A stretch of DNA of 64,000 nucleotides, from assembly GCF_000170795.1 (NCBI RefSeq), contig NZ_ABCM01000016.1:1-64000 (forward strand). Direction: 5' to 3'. This DNA is from Pedobacter sp. BAL39 (lineage in GTDB: Bacteria; Bacteroidota; Bacteroidia; Sphingobacteriales; Sphingobacteriaceae). The position numbers and the translations under genes were made by a program. Under the pieces are notes generated by a model, which worked only from the letters and a program-made list of their open reading frames with translations, ran no database searches and was not told where the DNA came from. Each line of letters opens with the position of its first letter. The stretch's first letter is position 1. Below, in pieces: positions 21,621 to 32,100 of this stretch.

Positions 21621-22466
21621 TTATGGCTTCAATACCACATCTACCAGCACAGGAAAATGGTCAGAGATGAATTTACCATGATAGGTATCGGTGAGCAGTC
21701 CCCATCTTTTAGCAGTAAAATCTTTGGTAACGAAAACATGGTCGATGATCTCCTTGCCTTCCAGCGCTTTACCGAAAGCATTAAATGAGGCATTATTGGC
21801 ATAAGGGAATTTCACTTGACCATACGTATCTTTAAGAAAACCTGAATTGGCAAGCGTCAGGTACCACTCGCTGCTGTGGCCGCCATTTAGATCGCCTGTA
21901 AAGATGGCTGGAAGCTTGCCGGCGATGGAGCGGATTTTACTGATGATCAGCTTACTGCTTTCCACCCTCGCAATCTTACCTTCGTGATCAAAATGTGCAT
22001 TGAAGAAATAAAACTGTTTTCCGGTTTTCAGGTCTTGTAGACAAACATAAGAACAGATCCTGTTACAGCAGGTGGCATCCCATCCCAATCCAGGGCGGTC
22101 CGGATTTTCGGACAACCAGAAATCACCTTTTTTGATCAATTTAAACTTGTCCTTACGGTAAAAAACAGTAGAATGCTCCCCACCATCTTTACCGTCATCT
22201 CTGCCCGCACCATAATGGTCGTATTCAGGAAGCAAACGCTGAAGATCATCTACCTGATTTTTGAAGGCTTCCTGTACACCGAAGACATCGTACTGATGAA
22301 AGCGGAGCAAATTTGCACTCACAGGTCCACGTTGTTCCCACCGGTTACCGACATCACCAGAATTGTCGTTACGGATGTTAAACGTACCTACGGTATATTG
22401 CTGGGCATAACTGGCCGCTCCGGCCAGCACAAGGATCAATACAGCGAATAGAGATTTAATTTTCAT
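21621..22466 (-). CDS. Secreted endonuclease/exonuclease/phosphatase (EEP) family protein
   Basis: From the ATG at 22466 the 281-residue protein has a signal peptide (ending SYAQQ). The frame is open to 22505, but that start would overlap the -7 element at 22503-22510. The mature part shows the EEP fold motifs: TFNIRNDN at the start, FGVQE with the metal-binding Glu, NAHFDHEG, FTGDLNGG and the closing SDHFPV with the catalytic His. EEP enzymes cut phosphodiesters (DNA, phosphoinositides, sphingomyelin); the substrate here is unknown. A paralogue lies at 38827-39747. The gene is monocistronic on the minus strand. Confidence 0.88.
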   Translation of the reverse strand: MKIKSLFAVLILVLAGAASYAQQYTVGTFNIRNDNSGDVGNRWEQRGPVSANLLRFHQYDVFGVQEAFKNQVDDLQRLLPEYDHYGAGRDDGKDGGEHSTVFYRKDKFKLIKKGDFWLSENPDRPGLGWDATCCNRICSYVCLQDLKTGKQFYFFNAHFDHEGKIARVESSKLIISKIRSIAGKLPAIFTGDLNGGHSSEWYLTLANSGFLKDTYGQVKFPYANNASFNAFGKALEGKEIIDHVFVTKDFTAKRWGLLTDTYHGKFISDHFPVLVDVVLKP

Positions 22467-22502
22467 AATGTTATCATTTAAAGTTTCAATGTTGTGTTTG
22501 GA

Positions 22503-22510
22503 CAAAAGTA
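22503..22510 (-). promoter_or_regulatory. -7 element for the EEP gene at 21621-22466
   Basis: TACTTTTG on the minus strand matches the Bacteroidota -7 consensus and lies 36 nt before the chosen start codon. There is no TTG at the -33 position. It supports the downstream start at 22466. Confidence 0.5.
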
Positions 22511-22703
22511 AAGTTACAATATAAAGGAATTGTTAATTCTGAGCTCAATCACATTAAAAAAACATGCAAGTAAACCTGTCAACCCGTTAAGAAAAAACGC
22601 CTTTAACGACAGAAACAATAGCCAAATTACGACACAATATATTGCCTAAATTAACGTTTATTCCTCAAAGTTCTCGATAACGTGAGGAAATTAGAGTTTT
22701 AAG

Positions 22704-22732
22704 TTGTAAATTTAGCTAATAGTGTAATTTTC
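22704..22732 (+). promoter_or_regulatory. Candidate promoter for the gene at 22753
   Basis: TTG at 22704-22706 is followed after 18 nt by TAATTTTC at 22725-22732, one mismatch from TAnnTTTG. The start codon is 20 nt further. The match is imperfect. Confidence 0.35.
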
Positions 22733-22752
22733 GTGTCATAGACTAGCCAAAA

Positions 22753-23310
22753 ATGAATACATCAATTGCAAATAACCTTAGCTTTACCGCCATGAACAAG
22801 TGGGGGAACAAGCATTTGTTGCTTGGATTATTACGGATTGCCGGTATGGCACTCCTAATAGGGGATTTATTATTCTTGTATTTTTTACCATTGCCCATCC
22901 TATATGCGGATGACCAGGCAATTGGAATGCTTACGTTGATTGCTGCTATTGCCTTGGTACCAATACTAGTGTATGGTATACTTCGGCTTTTTAATCGTGA
23001 GGCGATTACAATGGCAGTATTGTCTTTATTCTTTGTCATTCCGACATTCGACTATTTTCAGGATTATCGTAAGGAACAGGCATTAAAGACGGAAGGTCTG
23101 CAGACCAAGGCAGTGATCACTGACCGGAAGTTGGAAGAGGAAAAAAACGATAAAGGCAAATGGCTGATCAAATGTACGTTTAAGGTTGCAGATCAGAATT
23201 ATGAAACACTTTACCATGATGAGGAAGAACATCATTATAAGGTAGGTGACAGTTTGAATATCACCTACCTTAAATATTTACCGAAGGTATACACCTTGGC
23301 TAAGCCTTAA
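22753..23310 (+). CDS. Integral membrane protein with C-terminal DUF3592-like domain
   Basis: The 185-residue protein has three hydrophobic segments (about 21-45, 55-78 and 87-100) and then a soluble tail (115-185). The tail, with TKAVITDRKL and KVGDSLNITYLKYLPKVY, resembles the DUF3592 beta domain. An inner ATG (residue 14, MNKWGNKH) is also possible. It converges with 23315-23710 with only 4 bp between the stop codons; an 8-bp stem (23298-23305 with 23313-23320) covers both stops. Function is unknown. Confidence 0.75.
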   Translation: MNTSIANNLSFTAMNKWGNKHLLLGLLRIAGMALLIGDLLFLYFLPLPILYADDQAIGMLTLIAAIALVPILVYGILRLFNREAITMAVLSLFFVIPTFDYFQDYRKEQALKTEGLQTKAVITDRKLEEEKNDKGKWLIKCTFKVADQNYETLYHDEEEHHYKVGDSLNITYLKYLPKVYTLAKP

Positions 23311-23314
23311 AAGC

Positions 23315-23710
23315 TTAGCCCATCCCTTCGAAGGTCCAGCTAAAAGGATCTCCGCAAGGATCGCATTTAAACTTGAGTACTTTCCCAAGGCAATGGGCCT
23401 TACTGCCTTTTTTCACAAATACATACGCCAGATCCAAGTATTCCTCAACTTCATTTCCTGCATCGTCACGTCCTTTCAGTACGACAGAACAATACTTGCC
23501 ATCGGCGTCGCGTTTAATAAAAACTTCGTTGACAGTTACTTTCTTAGGCTCATCATTGTCGCAGCAAGTGCACCACAGGATCACTGCAGGTTCCTTTTTC
23601 AGGTAAGCCACGGCTTTCTCAGCCTGTTCTTGTGTGAGCGCTGCCAGCTGATCCGCTTTGGCAAAGAAAGAAACACACATAAATGTCAATACAAAAAGCA
23701 TCTTTTTCAT
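23315..23710 (-). CDS. Small secreted cysteine-rich protein
   Basis: The 131-residue protein has a clear signal peptide (ending FAKADQ near 20). The mature part contains clustered cysteines: CTCC near residue 47, single cysteines in KYCSV and AHCLG, and CDPC near the C terminus. In the oxidising periplasm these could form disulfides or hold a metal or cofactor. I do not recognise the family. It is a single minus-strand gene. Confidence 0.7.
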   Translation of the reverse strand: MKKMLFVLTFMCVSFFAKADQLAALTQEQAEKAVAYLKKEPAVILWCTCCDNDEPKKVTVNEVFIKRDADGKYCSVVLKGRDDAGNEVEEYLDLAYVFVKKGSKAHCLGKVLKFKCDPCGDPFSWTFEGMG

Positions 23711-23813
23711 AATGTAGAAGGGTTGGTAATCAATAGTACATTGATTGGTAATTAATAAATGATGGTAGTTTAAGTGCTAAAAATAGAAATAGTTTTCAAG
23801 AAAAATAAATCCC

Positions 23814-26800
23814 CTATTCATTTCCTTCTGTTCCAGCAACAGATAAATTCCTGACCAACGTTACCGGTCCTAATAATCCGGACGACAATAATGGCGAATT
23901 TTTACTGTAATGACGGGCAGTGGTAAACGTCACCCGCCCGCTGTTCCTCCTGTCGCCATTTTTAAGCCAGTCAGGCCATTGTCCATTGACAATACCATCA
24001 TCAGGCAGCTGTTCATCACCAATCAGCCTGTTCGGCCACAGATTGACCACCTCCACTTCCAGTTCATTTTTCCCGGAACGCAAGTCCTTTGTTACTTCGA
24101 TACGCCACGGTGCGGTCCATAATATACCAAGGTCCCTTCCATTTAACTTTACCCGGGCCATGCAGTTTACCCCTCCCAGGTCGAGGTACTGCACGTCGTT
24201 CTTTTTACCGGCTTGCGGACTGTAGTCAAAGCTTTTGCTATAGACTGCTGTTCCTGAATAATATTTAATACCCGGATCTTTGTGCTGGCTCCAATCGCTC
24301 AGCACCGGAAAGACCACCTTACCCGGCCCCTTCCATTTTGGATCAAACCAGACCTCCCATGCGCCTTTTATCGTATCTTTAACTTCCACAAGCCTGGTCA
24401 TCGTGCGTATTTTTTCAACTCCGTCGGTTGCCCTTTTCGGGAATAGGATAAAATAACTTTCATATGGAGCGAAGCTCAGCGCCATGGATGTGCTCCCCTC
24501 CGATTTTTCAAAATCCTTTATCTTAGATATTTCGGCATTTACGGCATTCCAGCATTCGGGCACGGCGCCTTTGGTACTTCTGAAAGTGGCATTGGTATAT
24601 AGCTCCTCCCCTGTAGTGTTGGAAATAAAATAGAGATCCCAGTCGGCACTTGCCTGATGGATGTACCTGAGCGGCCCTTCAGAACTAAAATCAGGCAGCA
24701 GTCTCATTGATTTTAGGATGGCAGCAGTACGTTCATATGTCGGATATAGACCATTGGTTTTGTTGTAGAGTGCTTCTCCAGCGTAAATTTTCCCTTTTTT
24801 ATAAGGGATAGCTGATATTTCCGGTGCCGGCTTCGGATTCGATCCCCATAGCGCCCGGGTGATGGACTTTATCGCCTCGTCACACGCTGGATAGTCCGTA
24901 AGACCTGGCGACTTCAGTGGCGCATTGCCAACAACCACAGCGCCTTGATCCACAAGACTACGTAATTTCTCAAGCAGCCGGGGCGTCATGGTTTGCACAT
25001 CCGGCATCACGAGCAAATGATAACTCGCTCCTCCTGGAAATGAGATTTTACCGGCCTTGACCGTAGCTGCATACAGCTGTGCGGGTGCACAACCGTCAAA
25101 GTTATATCCCTTTCTGTCAGGAAGAATATCTGTGCCCTTCATTGCAGAGGAAGGCGGCCGGAAAACATGTGGCGCCCCTTCCGGGGAAAGGTAGAGGACA
25201 TCAGCGACATGATGCCCCTGCTGAAGCAGAAACTGAGACCTGGAAAGGTAGCTGTGATAGCTCCCCACCATAGGCCACCAGGTCTGGTTTCGATCCCAGT
25301 GCACACCATAAGGCCCCATGGTCATCCCCGGCCGCAGGCTATCCGGCAAAACCTGATTTTGAAAAGTATGAAACACAAACCTGTTGATCCCATTTGCGAA
25401 GGCCCAGTCGCCCTGATTTTTCATCGAGCCGGGATACTGCTTCCATCCCTCGTTGTTCTCAGCCGTAAATGCTTCGGCAGGATGAAGTGCAATGCCGTTT
25501 ACATGAGCAATTGACGTGGCTTCAATACAACTGAATACCGAATTATAGCCATATCCGGCACTCCAGAACTCACTCATGGGCACATCAGCAACAGCACCGA
25601 GCTCCAGGTCGGCTGCAGGGTTCATGTCATAGGGTTCTATGGACAGGCTCATACCGCGCTGATGGGCGTAAGATTTTACATATCCGGCATGGTGCTCCAG
25701 GATCAGGTCTTGCGAGGTTTGCCTGAGGTCCCACAGGAAACGCTCACTGATTTCTTCATTGCCAACAATGCTGCCATTGTATACCGGGTAATAGGGAAGC
25801 GGATCGTAACCTCTTCTTTTGATAAACTCCTGGCGGAAGTTGCCGGTCCAGTTCTGGGCGCCCATCTCCCAACTGTCCATATGCAATCTTTTTAGCCCGC
25901 CAACACTTCCTGGAGACTGTTTCTTAATTTTACCAAGAAGTCTGCCTACATACTGGTCCAGATGTAGCCGTATTGCGGTAGTATCGAACTTGTCAGCCTC
26001 AAAGCCAAGTCCGGGGAAAGGTGCAGGCCTGGTGATTGCCCCATTGTTTCTGGCGCCAAACCGGACGATCGTCCAGCTGCCGTCGGGCACCTCCCAGTTC
26101 AATGTGCCATCCGGGAGCATACGGTCGCTAAGGTCGATGATACGATCCTTGTCAATTACCGTACCTGGCACAGCGGCAGCATATAACGCCCTTGAGGGCA
26201 AGTATTCCTTTACATTTTTTACAGAAGTATACGGCGCACGGTAATAAAGTGCTTTTTCAGCAACATCCTCCAGTTTACCCTCCCTCCGGGGTGTCGGATA
26301 AGCCAGCACGGCCACATCCTGGTAGAAGTCGTTCCAGGCCTGTTTCAATCCATCGGTAAACACCCCTTCTCCGAAATAAGGATTTGCAGGGCGTGGCTGA
26401 GGGAGCATAATTTTCCCCTGATGCGGATGAGTTACGCTGACACTGCTGGACACCAGATGTTGCATCGACTGTGCTGCATTGACCCATGGGCCACCACTAC
26501 CACTCCATCCAGGGCCGATACCCAGGGTCATTTCGATTCCAAGCCGTTCACATTCTGCAACGGCATGGGCAAATAAATCCTGCCACTCTTCACTAAGAAA
26601 ATCAACCTTTCCGCGCGGCACTCCTACATTCACTTCAAGGAAGATCAGATTACCGATACCAGCCTGTTTCATGGATTCCAGATCGGCGGTCATGGAGGCC
26701 CTTGACAAGTTACCATCCATAAAATACCAATATACACCCGGTTTTGCCTGAGCTGGCGGGTTCATAAACCCTGCCTTCAGCAAAATTGTGGATGATGCGC

Positions 26801-26909
26801 CCGGATTTAACTCATGGCTACATCCATAGATCAGCACAGCCGTTAAAAATAACAACAATAAAATATTGATCCGGAAAGATTTGCAGACTAATGATGAGGA
26901 TGTTTTCAT
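23814..26909 (-). CDS. Large lipoprotein glycoside hydrolase, GH106 (alpha-L-rhamnosidase)-like
   Basis: The 1031-residue protein has a lipoprotein signal (LIYGCS, Cys30). Its N-terminal part matches GH106-like enzymes: PGVYWYFMDGNLSRASM near 56-72, QAGIGNLIFLEVNVGVPRG near 85-103 and LGIGPGWSGSGGPW near 130-143. The C-terminal end is a jelly-roll carbohydrate-binding fold (VNCMARVKLNGRDLG, GKNELEVEVVNLWPNRLIGDE). GH106 members release terminal alpha-L-rhamnose from plant or bacterial polysaccharides. The gene is divergent from the FecI/FecR/SusC/SusD operon, 226 bp away, suggesting shared control. Substrate is inferred from the family only. Confidence 0.82.
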   Translation of the reverse strand: MKTSSSLVCKSFRINILLLLFLTAVLIYGCSHELNPGASSTILLKAGFMNPPAQAKPGVYWYFMDGNLSRASMTADLESMKQAGIGNLIFLEVNVGVPRGKVDFLSEEWQDLFAHAVAECERLGIEMTLGIGPGWSGSGGPWVNAAQSMQHLVSSSVSVTHPHQGKIMLPQPRPANPYFGEGVFTDGLKQAWNDFYQDVAVLAYPTPRREGKLEDVAEKALYYRAPYTSVKNVKEYLPSRALYAAAVPGTVIDKDRIIDLSDRMLPDGTLNWEVPDGSWTIVRFGARNNGAITRPAPFPGLGFEADKFDTTAIRLHLDQYVGRLLGKIKKQSPGSVGGLKRLHMDSWEMGAQNWTGNFRQEFIKRRGYDPLPYYPVYNGSIVGNEEISERFLWDLRQTSQDLILEHHAGYVKSYAHQRGMSLSIEPYDMNPAADLELGAVADVPMSEFWSAGYGYNSVFSCIEATSIAHVNGIALHPAEAFTAENNEGWKQYPGSMKNQGDWAFANGINRFVFHTFQNQVLPDSLRPGMTMGPYGVHWDRNQTWWPMVGSYHSYLSRSQFLLQQGHHVADVLYLSPEGAPHVFRPPSSAMKGTDILPDRKGYNFDGCAPAQLYAATVKAGKISFPGGASYHLLVMPDVQTMTPRLLEKLRSLVDQGAVVVGNAPLKSPGLTDYPACDEAIKSITRALWGSNPKPAPEISAIPYKKGKIYAGEALYNKTNGLYPTYERTAAILKSMRLLPDFSSEGPLRYIHQASADWDLYFISNTTGEELYTNATFRSTKGAVPECWNAVNAEISKIKDFEKSEGSTSMALSFAPYESYFILFPKRATDGVEKIRTMTRLVEVKDTIKGAWEVWFDPKWKGPGKVVFPVLSDWSQHKDPGIKYYSGTAVYSKSFDYSPQAGKKNDVQYLDLGGVNCMARVKLNGRDLGILWTAPWRIEVTKDLRSGKNELEVEVVNLWPNRLIGDEQLPDDGIVNGQWPDWLKNGDRRNSGRVTFTTARHYSKNSPLLSSGLLGPVTLVRNLSVAGTEGNE

Positions 26910-26958
26910 AAATGATGGTTACAGATGTGCGACAAGCATCATAAGTTTGCCCTGAGGT

Positions 26959-26966
26959 CAAATATA
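26959..26966 (-). promoter_or_regulatory. Candidate -7 element for the GH106-like gene
   Basis: The minus strand reads TATATTTG, a full -7 consensus match, 49 nt before the start codon at 26909. A TTG lies 24 nt upstream, too far for the usual 19-nt spacer. Confidence 0.4.
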
Positions 26967-27135
26967 TCGCAGAATGAAACAGCAGAGGTACAACTTTTTG
27001 ATATTAGATTTGGTATTTTTGATAATCATCATTTTTTTTTAATAAAATTACGGCACCGATTTGTTATTTTTACGTAGTTCATAACGCATCATTACCACCA
27101 TACCAATTTTCATATCAAGACATCTACCAAACAGA

Positions 27136-27732
27136 ATGGAAATATGTAGTAAGTATACTGACCATGAGCTGATCAGCCTGATGAGGGCTGGTAAGGAGGC
27201 TGCATTTACGGAGATCTACAACCGGCACTGGGAGAAGATGGCTACTTATGCCATAAGGCTTACGAAATCCGAGGACGAGGGTGCCGATATTGTGCAGGAG
27301 ATTTTTGTATCTTTATGGAACCGATCTGCAGAACTCGAAATCCGTGGTACGGTCATTTCTTATCTGATCAAGGCTACAAGAAACCTTTCCTTAAGGTATA
27401 TTGAAAAAAATATCCACAAGCATAATTTCCTGGAGCGGCTGTCCGCAAATTATGCCACCTGCGGGTCGGAGATTGTCGATCAGATCATTGTGAAAGAATT
27501 ACAGTCAAATGTAGACCATGCAGTGGCTAAACTGCCGGCAAAGATGCAGGAAATCTACTTATTGAGCAGGCAGGAGCAACTATCTTACCGTGAAATTTCC
27601 CAAAAACTGGGGATTGCGGAAGGAACGGTAAAAAAACAGATCAGCAACGCATTAAAGATCATCTCTTCCAACATTACAAGTGGAGTTACCGGCGTTAGTT
27701 ACGTCATTTTAATGCACCTGCTGAGACATTAG
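27136..27732 (+). CDS. ECF-type RNA polymerase sigma factor (FecI-like)
   Basis: The 198-residue protein has sigma region 2 (residues 25-90: FTEIYNRHW, DEGADIVQEIFVSLW) and region 4 (about 125-180: LPAKMQEIYLLSRQEQLSYREISQKLGIAEGTVKKQI, a helix-turn-helix). It is the Bacteroidota form of FecI-like sigma factor that works with a FecR anti-sigma factor. The fecR-like gene follows after 96 bp and the SusC receptor with an STN domain comes next, giving the full trans-envelope signalling set. No clear promoter was found just upstream. Confidence 0.93.
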   Translation: MEICSKYTDHELISLMRAGKEAAFTEIYNRHWEKMATYAIRLTKSEDEGADIVQEIFVSLWNRSAELEIRGTVISYLIKATRNLSLRYIEKNIHKHNFLERLSANYATCGSEIVDQIIVKELQSNVDHAVAKLPAKMQEIYLLSRQEQLSYREISQKLGIAEGTVKKQISNALKIISSNITSGVTGVSYVILMHLLRH

Positions 27733-27828
27733 CAGATTTTTTAAAAAAAATAAAAATAAATCTACCACCAAACCAGCTTTTTATGAATAGTCATATTGTA
27801 AGTCCCCTAAGGATGAGCATGCGATCTC

Positions 27829-28959
27829 ATGAACAGACAACAAGCTAACGAACTTTTACAACGCTACCGTAACGGTGAATGCTCATTTGAAGAACAACAG
27901 GCGATCGAAGCATGGATTGACCAGGAAGTCAACATTGGCAACTGGGTGATATCTGATGCGGAGAAAGCAGTATTTGGTAAAAGGCTAAAAGAAAGGATCG
28001 AGGTCTCAAAAAAGCCGCTTCGCGTTAGTCGCAGCCTCAAGATCAGGCGTCTGTTGGCCATTGCTTCCATTCTGATCCTCATCTGCAGTTTTGTAACGCT
28101 GATCTATCAGCGTCAGGTTTCGCAACACCGGGACCTGAACCTCGCAAACCACATCCAGCCAGGAAAGAATTCAGCAACATTAACCCTTGCTGATGGCAAA
28201 AAAATATTGCTGACGGATCATGGAAATGGAAAACTGGCGAACGAGTCCGGGGTCAGCATCTCAAAATCCGCGGACGGGCAAATTATTTATGAGATCAGCG
28301 ACCTGGAGAAACAAGAGGGCGAGCCACTGAGATACAATACGCTAAGTACCGCTTTCGGACAACAATATCAGATCAGGCTTCCTGATGGAACCAGGGTCTG
28401 GCTGAACAACGGCTCTTCTTTAAAATATCCGGTAAGTTTCAGTAAAACTGCACAACGTAAAGTTGAACTGGATGGCGAAGCTTATTTTGAGGTCAGCAAA
28501 GACCCCTCTCAGCCTTTCGTCGTAAAGACAAGTACTCAGGAAGTTCTGGTCTTAGGCACACATTTTAATCTGAATGCCTACGCTAATGAACCGCTTACAA
28601 AAACTACCTTGCTGGAAGGCCGTGTAAAGGTGAATGGTAATGGTGCTGAGGCCACCCTCAGCCCGGGACAGCAGGCACTAAACAACGGAGTGCTCCAGGT
28701 GCGGAATGTAGATACCGAGTTGGCGATCGCCTGGAAGAACAATCAGTTTATGTTTGAAAGTGAAAATATCCAAAACATCATGAGGATGGTTGAACGCTGG
28801 TACAATGTGCGTGTAGACTATGAAGGGGATATCCCAAGAGACGAGTTCAGTGGTGCAGTATCCAGATTTGACAACCTCTCGGAGGTATTGAAGATATTAG
28901 AATTAACAGGGAAAGTTCATTTTAAAGTCGAAGGAAGGAGGATCATGGTAATAAAATAA
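27829..28959 (+). CDS. FecR-family anti-sigma factor
   Basis: The 376-residue protein has a cytoplasmic N part (1-70, sigma binding), one membrane segment at about 72-93 (LLAIASILILICSFVTLIY), the FecR domain (about 170-260: GQQYQIRLPDGTRVWLNNGSSL, VELDGEAYFEVSKD) and a C-terminal DUF4974-type domain (about 305-376). It should hold the upstream sigma factor inactive until the STN domain of the SusC encoded next signals that substrate is bound. Confidence 0.93.
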   Translation: MNRQQANELLQRYRNGECSFEEQQAIEAWIDQEVNIGNWVISDAEKAVFGKRLKERIEVSKKPLRVSRSLKIRRLLAIASILILICSFVTLIYQRQVSQHRDLNLANHIQPGKNSATLTLADGKKILLTDHGNGKLANESGVSISKSADGQIIYEISDLEKQEGEPLRYNTLSTAFGQQYQIRLPDGTRVWLNNGSSLKYPVSFSKTAQRKVELDGEAYFEVSKDPSQPFVVKTSTQEVLVLGTHFNLNAYANEPLTKTTLLEGRVKVNGNGAEATLSPGQQALNNGVLQVRNVDTELAIAWKNNQFMFESENIQNIMRMVERWYNVRVDYEGDIPRDEFSGAVSRFDNLSEVLKILELTGKVHFKVEGRRIMVIK

Positions 28960-29150
28960 CTCAACCTAAATGTTAAACAACCAGAAGTGCTTGCAACACT
29001 CCTGGAAGATGTTTGGCATGCTTAAAAATAAAATGATCAACCGCAAATGCCTGGACTTCGAAACTCAGGGCATGTTGCTTAACCCGTGAGCCTGCTTCTA
29101 CACGTTAAAGTGCAGAAATACAGGCACACGCAAAAACCAAACCTAAGCAA

Positions 29151-32100
29151 ATGTATAAAATTTATACCAGGAAACCGGGTATACCACGCGGCTATTCCCA
29201 TAAAATATGGCTTATTGTGCGATTAACCACCGTAATATTATTAGCTTCCTTTCTGCAGGTCAGTGCGTCTGGCTTTGCTCAAAAGATCAACCTAAACAGG
29301 ACGAATACCCCTTTGAAAACCATCCTTAAAGAATTAAGGTTGCAAAGCGGGTACAACTTCGTATATACCGACGAAGTCATCAGAAAAAGCAAACCCATTA
29401 ATATCAATGTCAGGGAGGCAGAAATTGAGGCGGTGCTCAACGAGGTGTTCAGCAAACAGCCCCTCACCTATTCCATCTCCTCAAAAACCGTGGTAGTCAG
29501 AATTAAGGAGGAAAAGTCCTTCATTGAAGAAGCCATTGAACGGCTGAAGCTGATTGACATCCGCGGAAAGATCGTGGACGAAAACGGGCAGCCATTACCT
29601 GGAGCATCCGTTGTCAACAGGACGACAAAAAAAGGAACGGCCTCCGCTACAGACGGTACTTTTTCCATCGTCGCTGATGCAGGAAATACACTTGTCTTCA
29701 CCATGCTCGGCTACAAAACCAAGGAGGTTGTAGTAAAGAATGGCGAGACCAACATCAGCATCACCCTCGTTCCTGATGAAAAAGTCCTCGACGATGTGGT
29801 CGTCATCGGCTATCAGGAGGTATCCCGCAGGAAGGCCAGTGCTGCAATCACCTCCGTAAATCCAAAGGCCATTCAGGACATCCCCGCGCCTTCCATCAGC
29901 AATCTCCTGCAGGGACGTGTAGCCGGCTTGAACGTACAAAACTTCTCCGGAGAACCGGGAGTGCGCAATACAGTGGTGCTCAGGGGTAACACTGCTGTCA
30001 GCAGAAATATTGACAACAATCCGAATTCTGCATCAGGCAAAGCCAGTCTGGCAAGGGCCATCAGCGGACCGCTATATGTAGTGGATGGTGTACCACAATC
30101 TACAGAAGACATTGCTGCCATCAACTATGGTAACGGAACCAGCACCGATGTACTGGCAGGTATCCCTATTGCAGATATTGAAAGCATTGATATCCTAAAA
30201 GATGCTTCCGCATCTGCAGTATATGGTTCCAGAGGTGCAAATGGTGTCATCCTGATCAAAACCAAAGCAGGTACGGCAGGAAAAACACGTATTACCTTCT
30301 CCACTTATCACGGTCTCACCGACCGCCCAGACCTGGATAAGGTATTGATCGGCGCACAAGAAGGACGTGCTAAAATGGAGCTGATCAACCACTACGGAGA
30401 TTATGATGACCTTAAAAATATACCTCAGATCCTTACGGACAGCTTAAACCCGGCATTCAATAATGCCAATGACTATAGAGGTGAACTTTATCAGACAGGA
30501 ATGGTGAGCAACTACGACCTTTCCTTCACCGGTGGCTCAGATGTCTTTACCTACCGCTATGGACTGAATTATTTTAGCGAAGACGGAATCATCAAGAAAT
30601 CCGGTTTCGACAGGTATAGCCTGAACAGCCGCATGGGGGTTAACATCACACCTAAGCTCAATGTGGGCGTACAAATCCGTTACAGCCGCCTGGACAGACC
30701 AAGGTCTGTGAGTGACCTGAGTGGTGGTACAAGCCCTTTCAACGGAGGATATTACGCCAGCAGCCCACTTCCGTCATCCAACCTTTTTCTACCTCAGGCA
30801 AACAGGGATTTCATCTTCGGAAGCACAAAAGTGCAGACAGATGCAAATACCAACAACAGCCTGACCATCAGTCCGACCATAGACTGGAAGATCGGAAAAA
30901 ACTGGATGTTTAACACCATCATCTCCTATGAATCTGCGAACAGCAGAAAAGATGCATTCACACCCGGTACAGTAAGACAAAGTGGCACTGGTATCGCCTC
31001 CAGCTTCGTCGATAACTCAGCGAATTACCTGATGAGTAATACCATACAGTATTCTACCACCCTCAATGACATCCATCACCTGAATGTACTTTTAGGACAG
31101 AACACTGAATTTCACCAATACAGGGCTACCTATTCTGAAGCAGATGGTATTCCCAACGACCAGATCAGCGTAGTAAAAGTCATCAACAAAATGAATTCAT
31201 TTACCTACTCTGACCTCATTGAAAATGGTATCCAAACTGGATTCATCCGCGGTAACTACGATTTTAAAGGTCGTTACCTGTTTTCAGGGGTACTAAATGC
31301 TGATGCTTCCTCCAAGTTTGGTAAAGGAAACCGCGTAGGTTTCTTCCCCTCATTCTCTGCAGGATGGATCGTAAGCGATGAACCGTTTATGAAATCGGCC
31401 GGAAAATGGCTGACACTCTTCAAAATCCGTGGAAGTTACGGCATCACAGGACGTCAGCCCGACGGCGGCGATAGCTACCTGTCTTTCAATACCTATAACG
31501 TGGGTTCAGGAAGCTTCTCCGGAAGTTCAAATCCAAATACCGGACAGAATGAATCTAATACTTACAACGGTATTCCTGCTGTTTCTCCTAACTTTTCAGG
31601 TGGTTTGTCTAATAGTGAGCTGACCTGGGAACATTCGAAACAAGCCAACATCGGTGTAGACCTGACCTTCCTTGGTGGCCGTTTCAGTGTGGTAACGGAT
31701 GTGTATGTGAGAAATACCACTGAGGGAATCTTTACCCTCGCCCTCCCAATTACTACCGGTTATTCTACCATCACCTCCAACGCAATTGGAACGAGGAACT
31801 CCGGTATTGAAACTCAATTCATTGCAAACTATTTCAACCCTTCGAAGGCCTTCCAATGGGAAACGAACTTCAACTTCGCCTTTAACAAAAATATGATTAC
31901 ATCACTGCCTAATGGTGGCAGGGACATTTATCTGGATAAGTTCCTGCTGAGACAAGGGCAAGCAATCAATCAGTACAACACTTTTGAACAAACGGGTATC
32001 TATAAAACAGATGCTGACGTACCTGTTAATCCTATTGATGGAAGTGTCCTTAGTTTTTACGGTTATCCTTTCAGAGGTGGTGACCCGATATGGAAAGACT

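Noticed and set aside
27000..27135. Promoter for the sigma factor gene (TATTTTTG near 27013).
   Set aside because: No TTG at an acceptable distance; only a -7 match in very AT-rich DNA.
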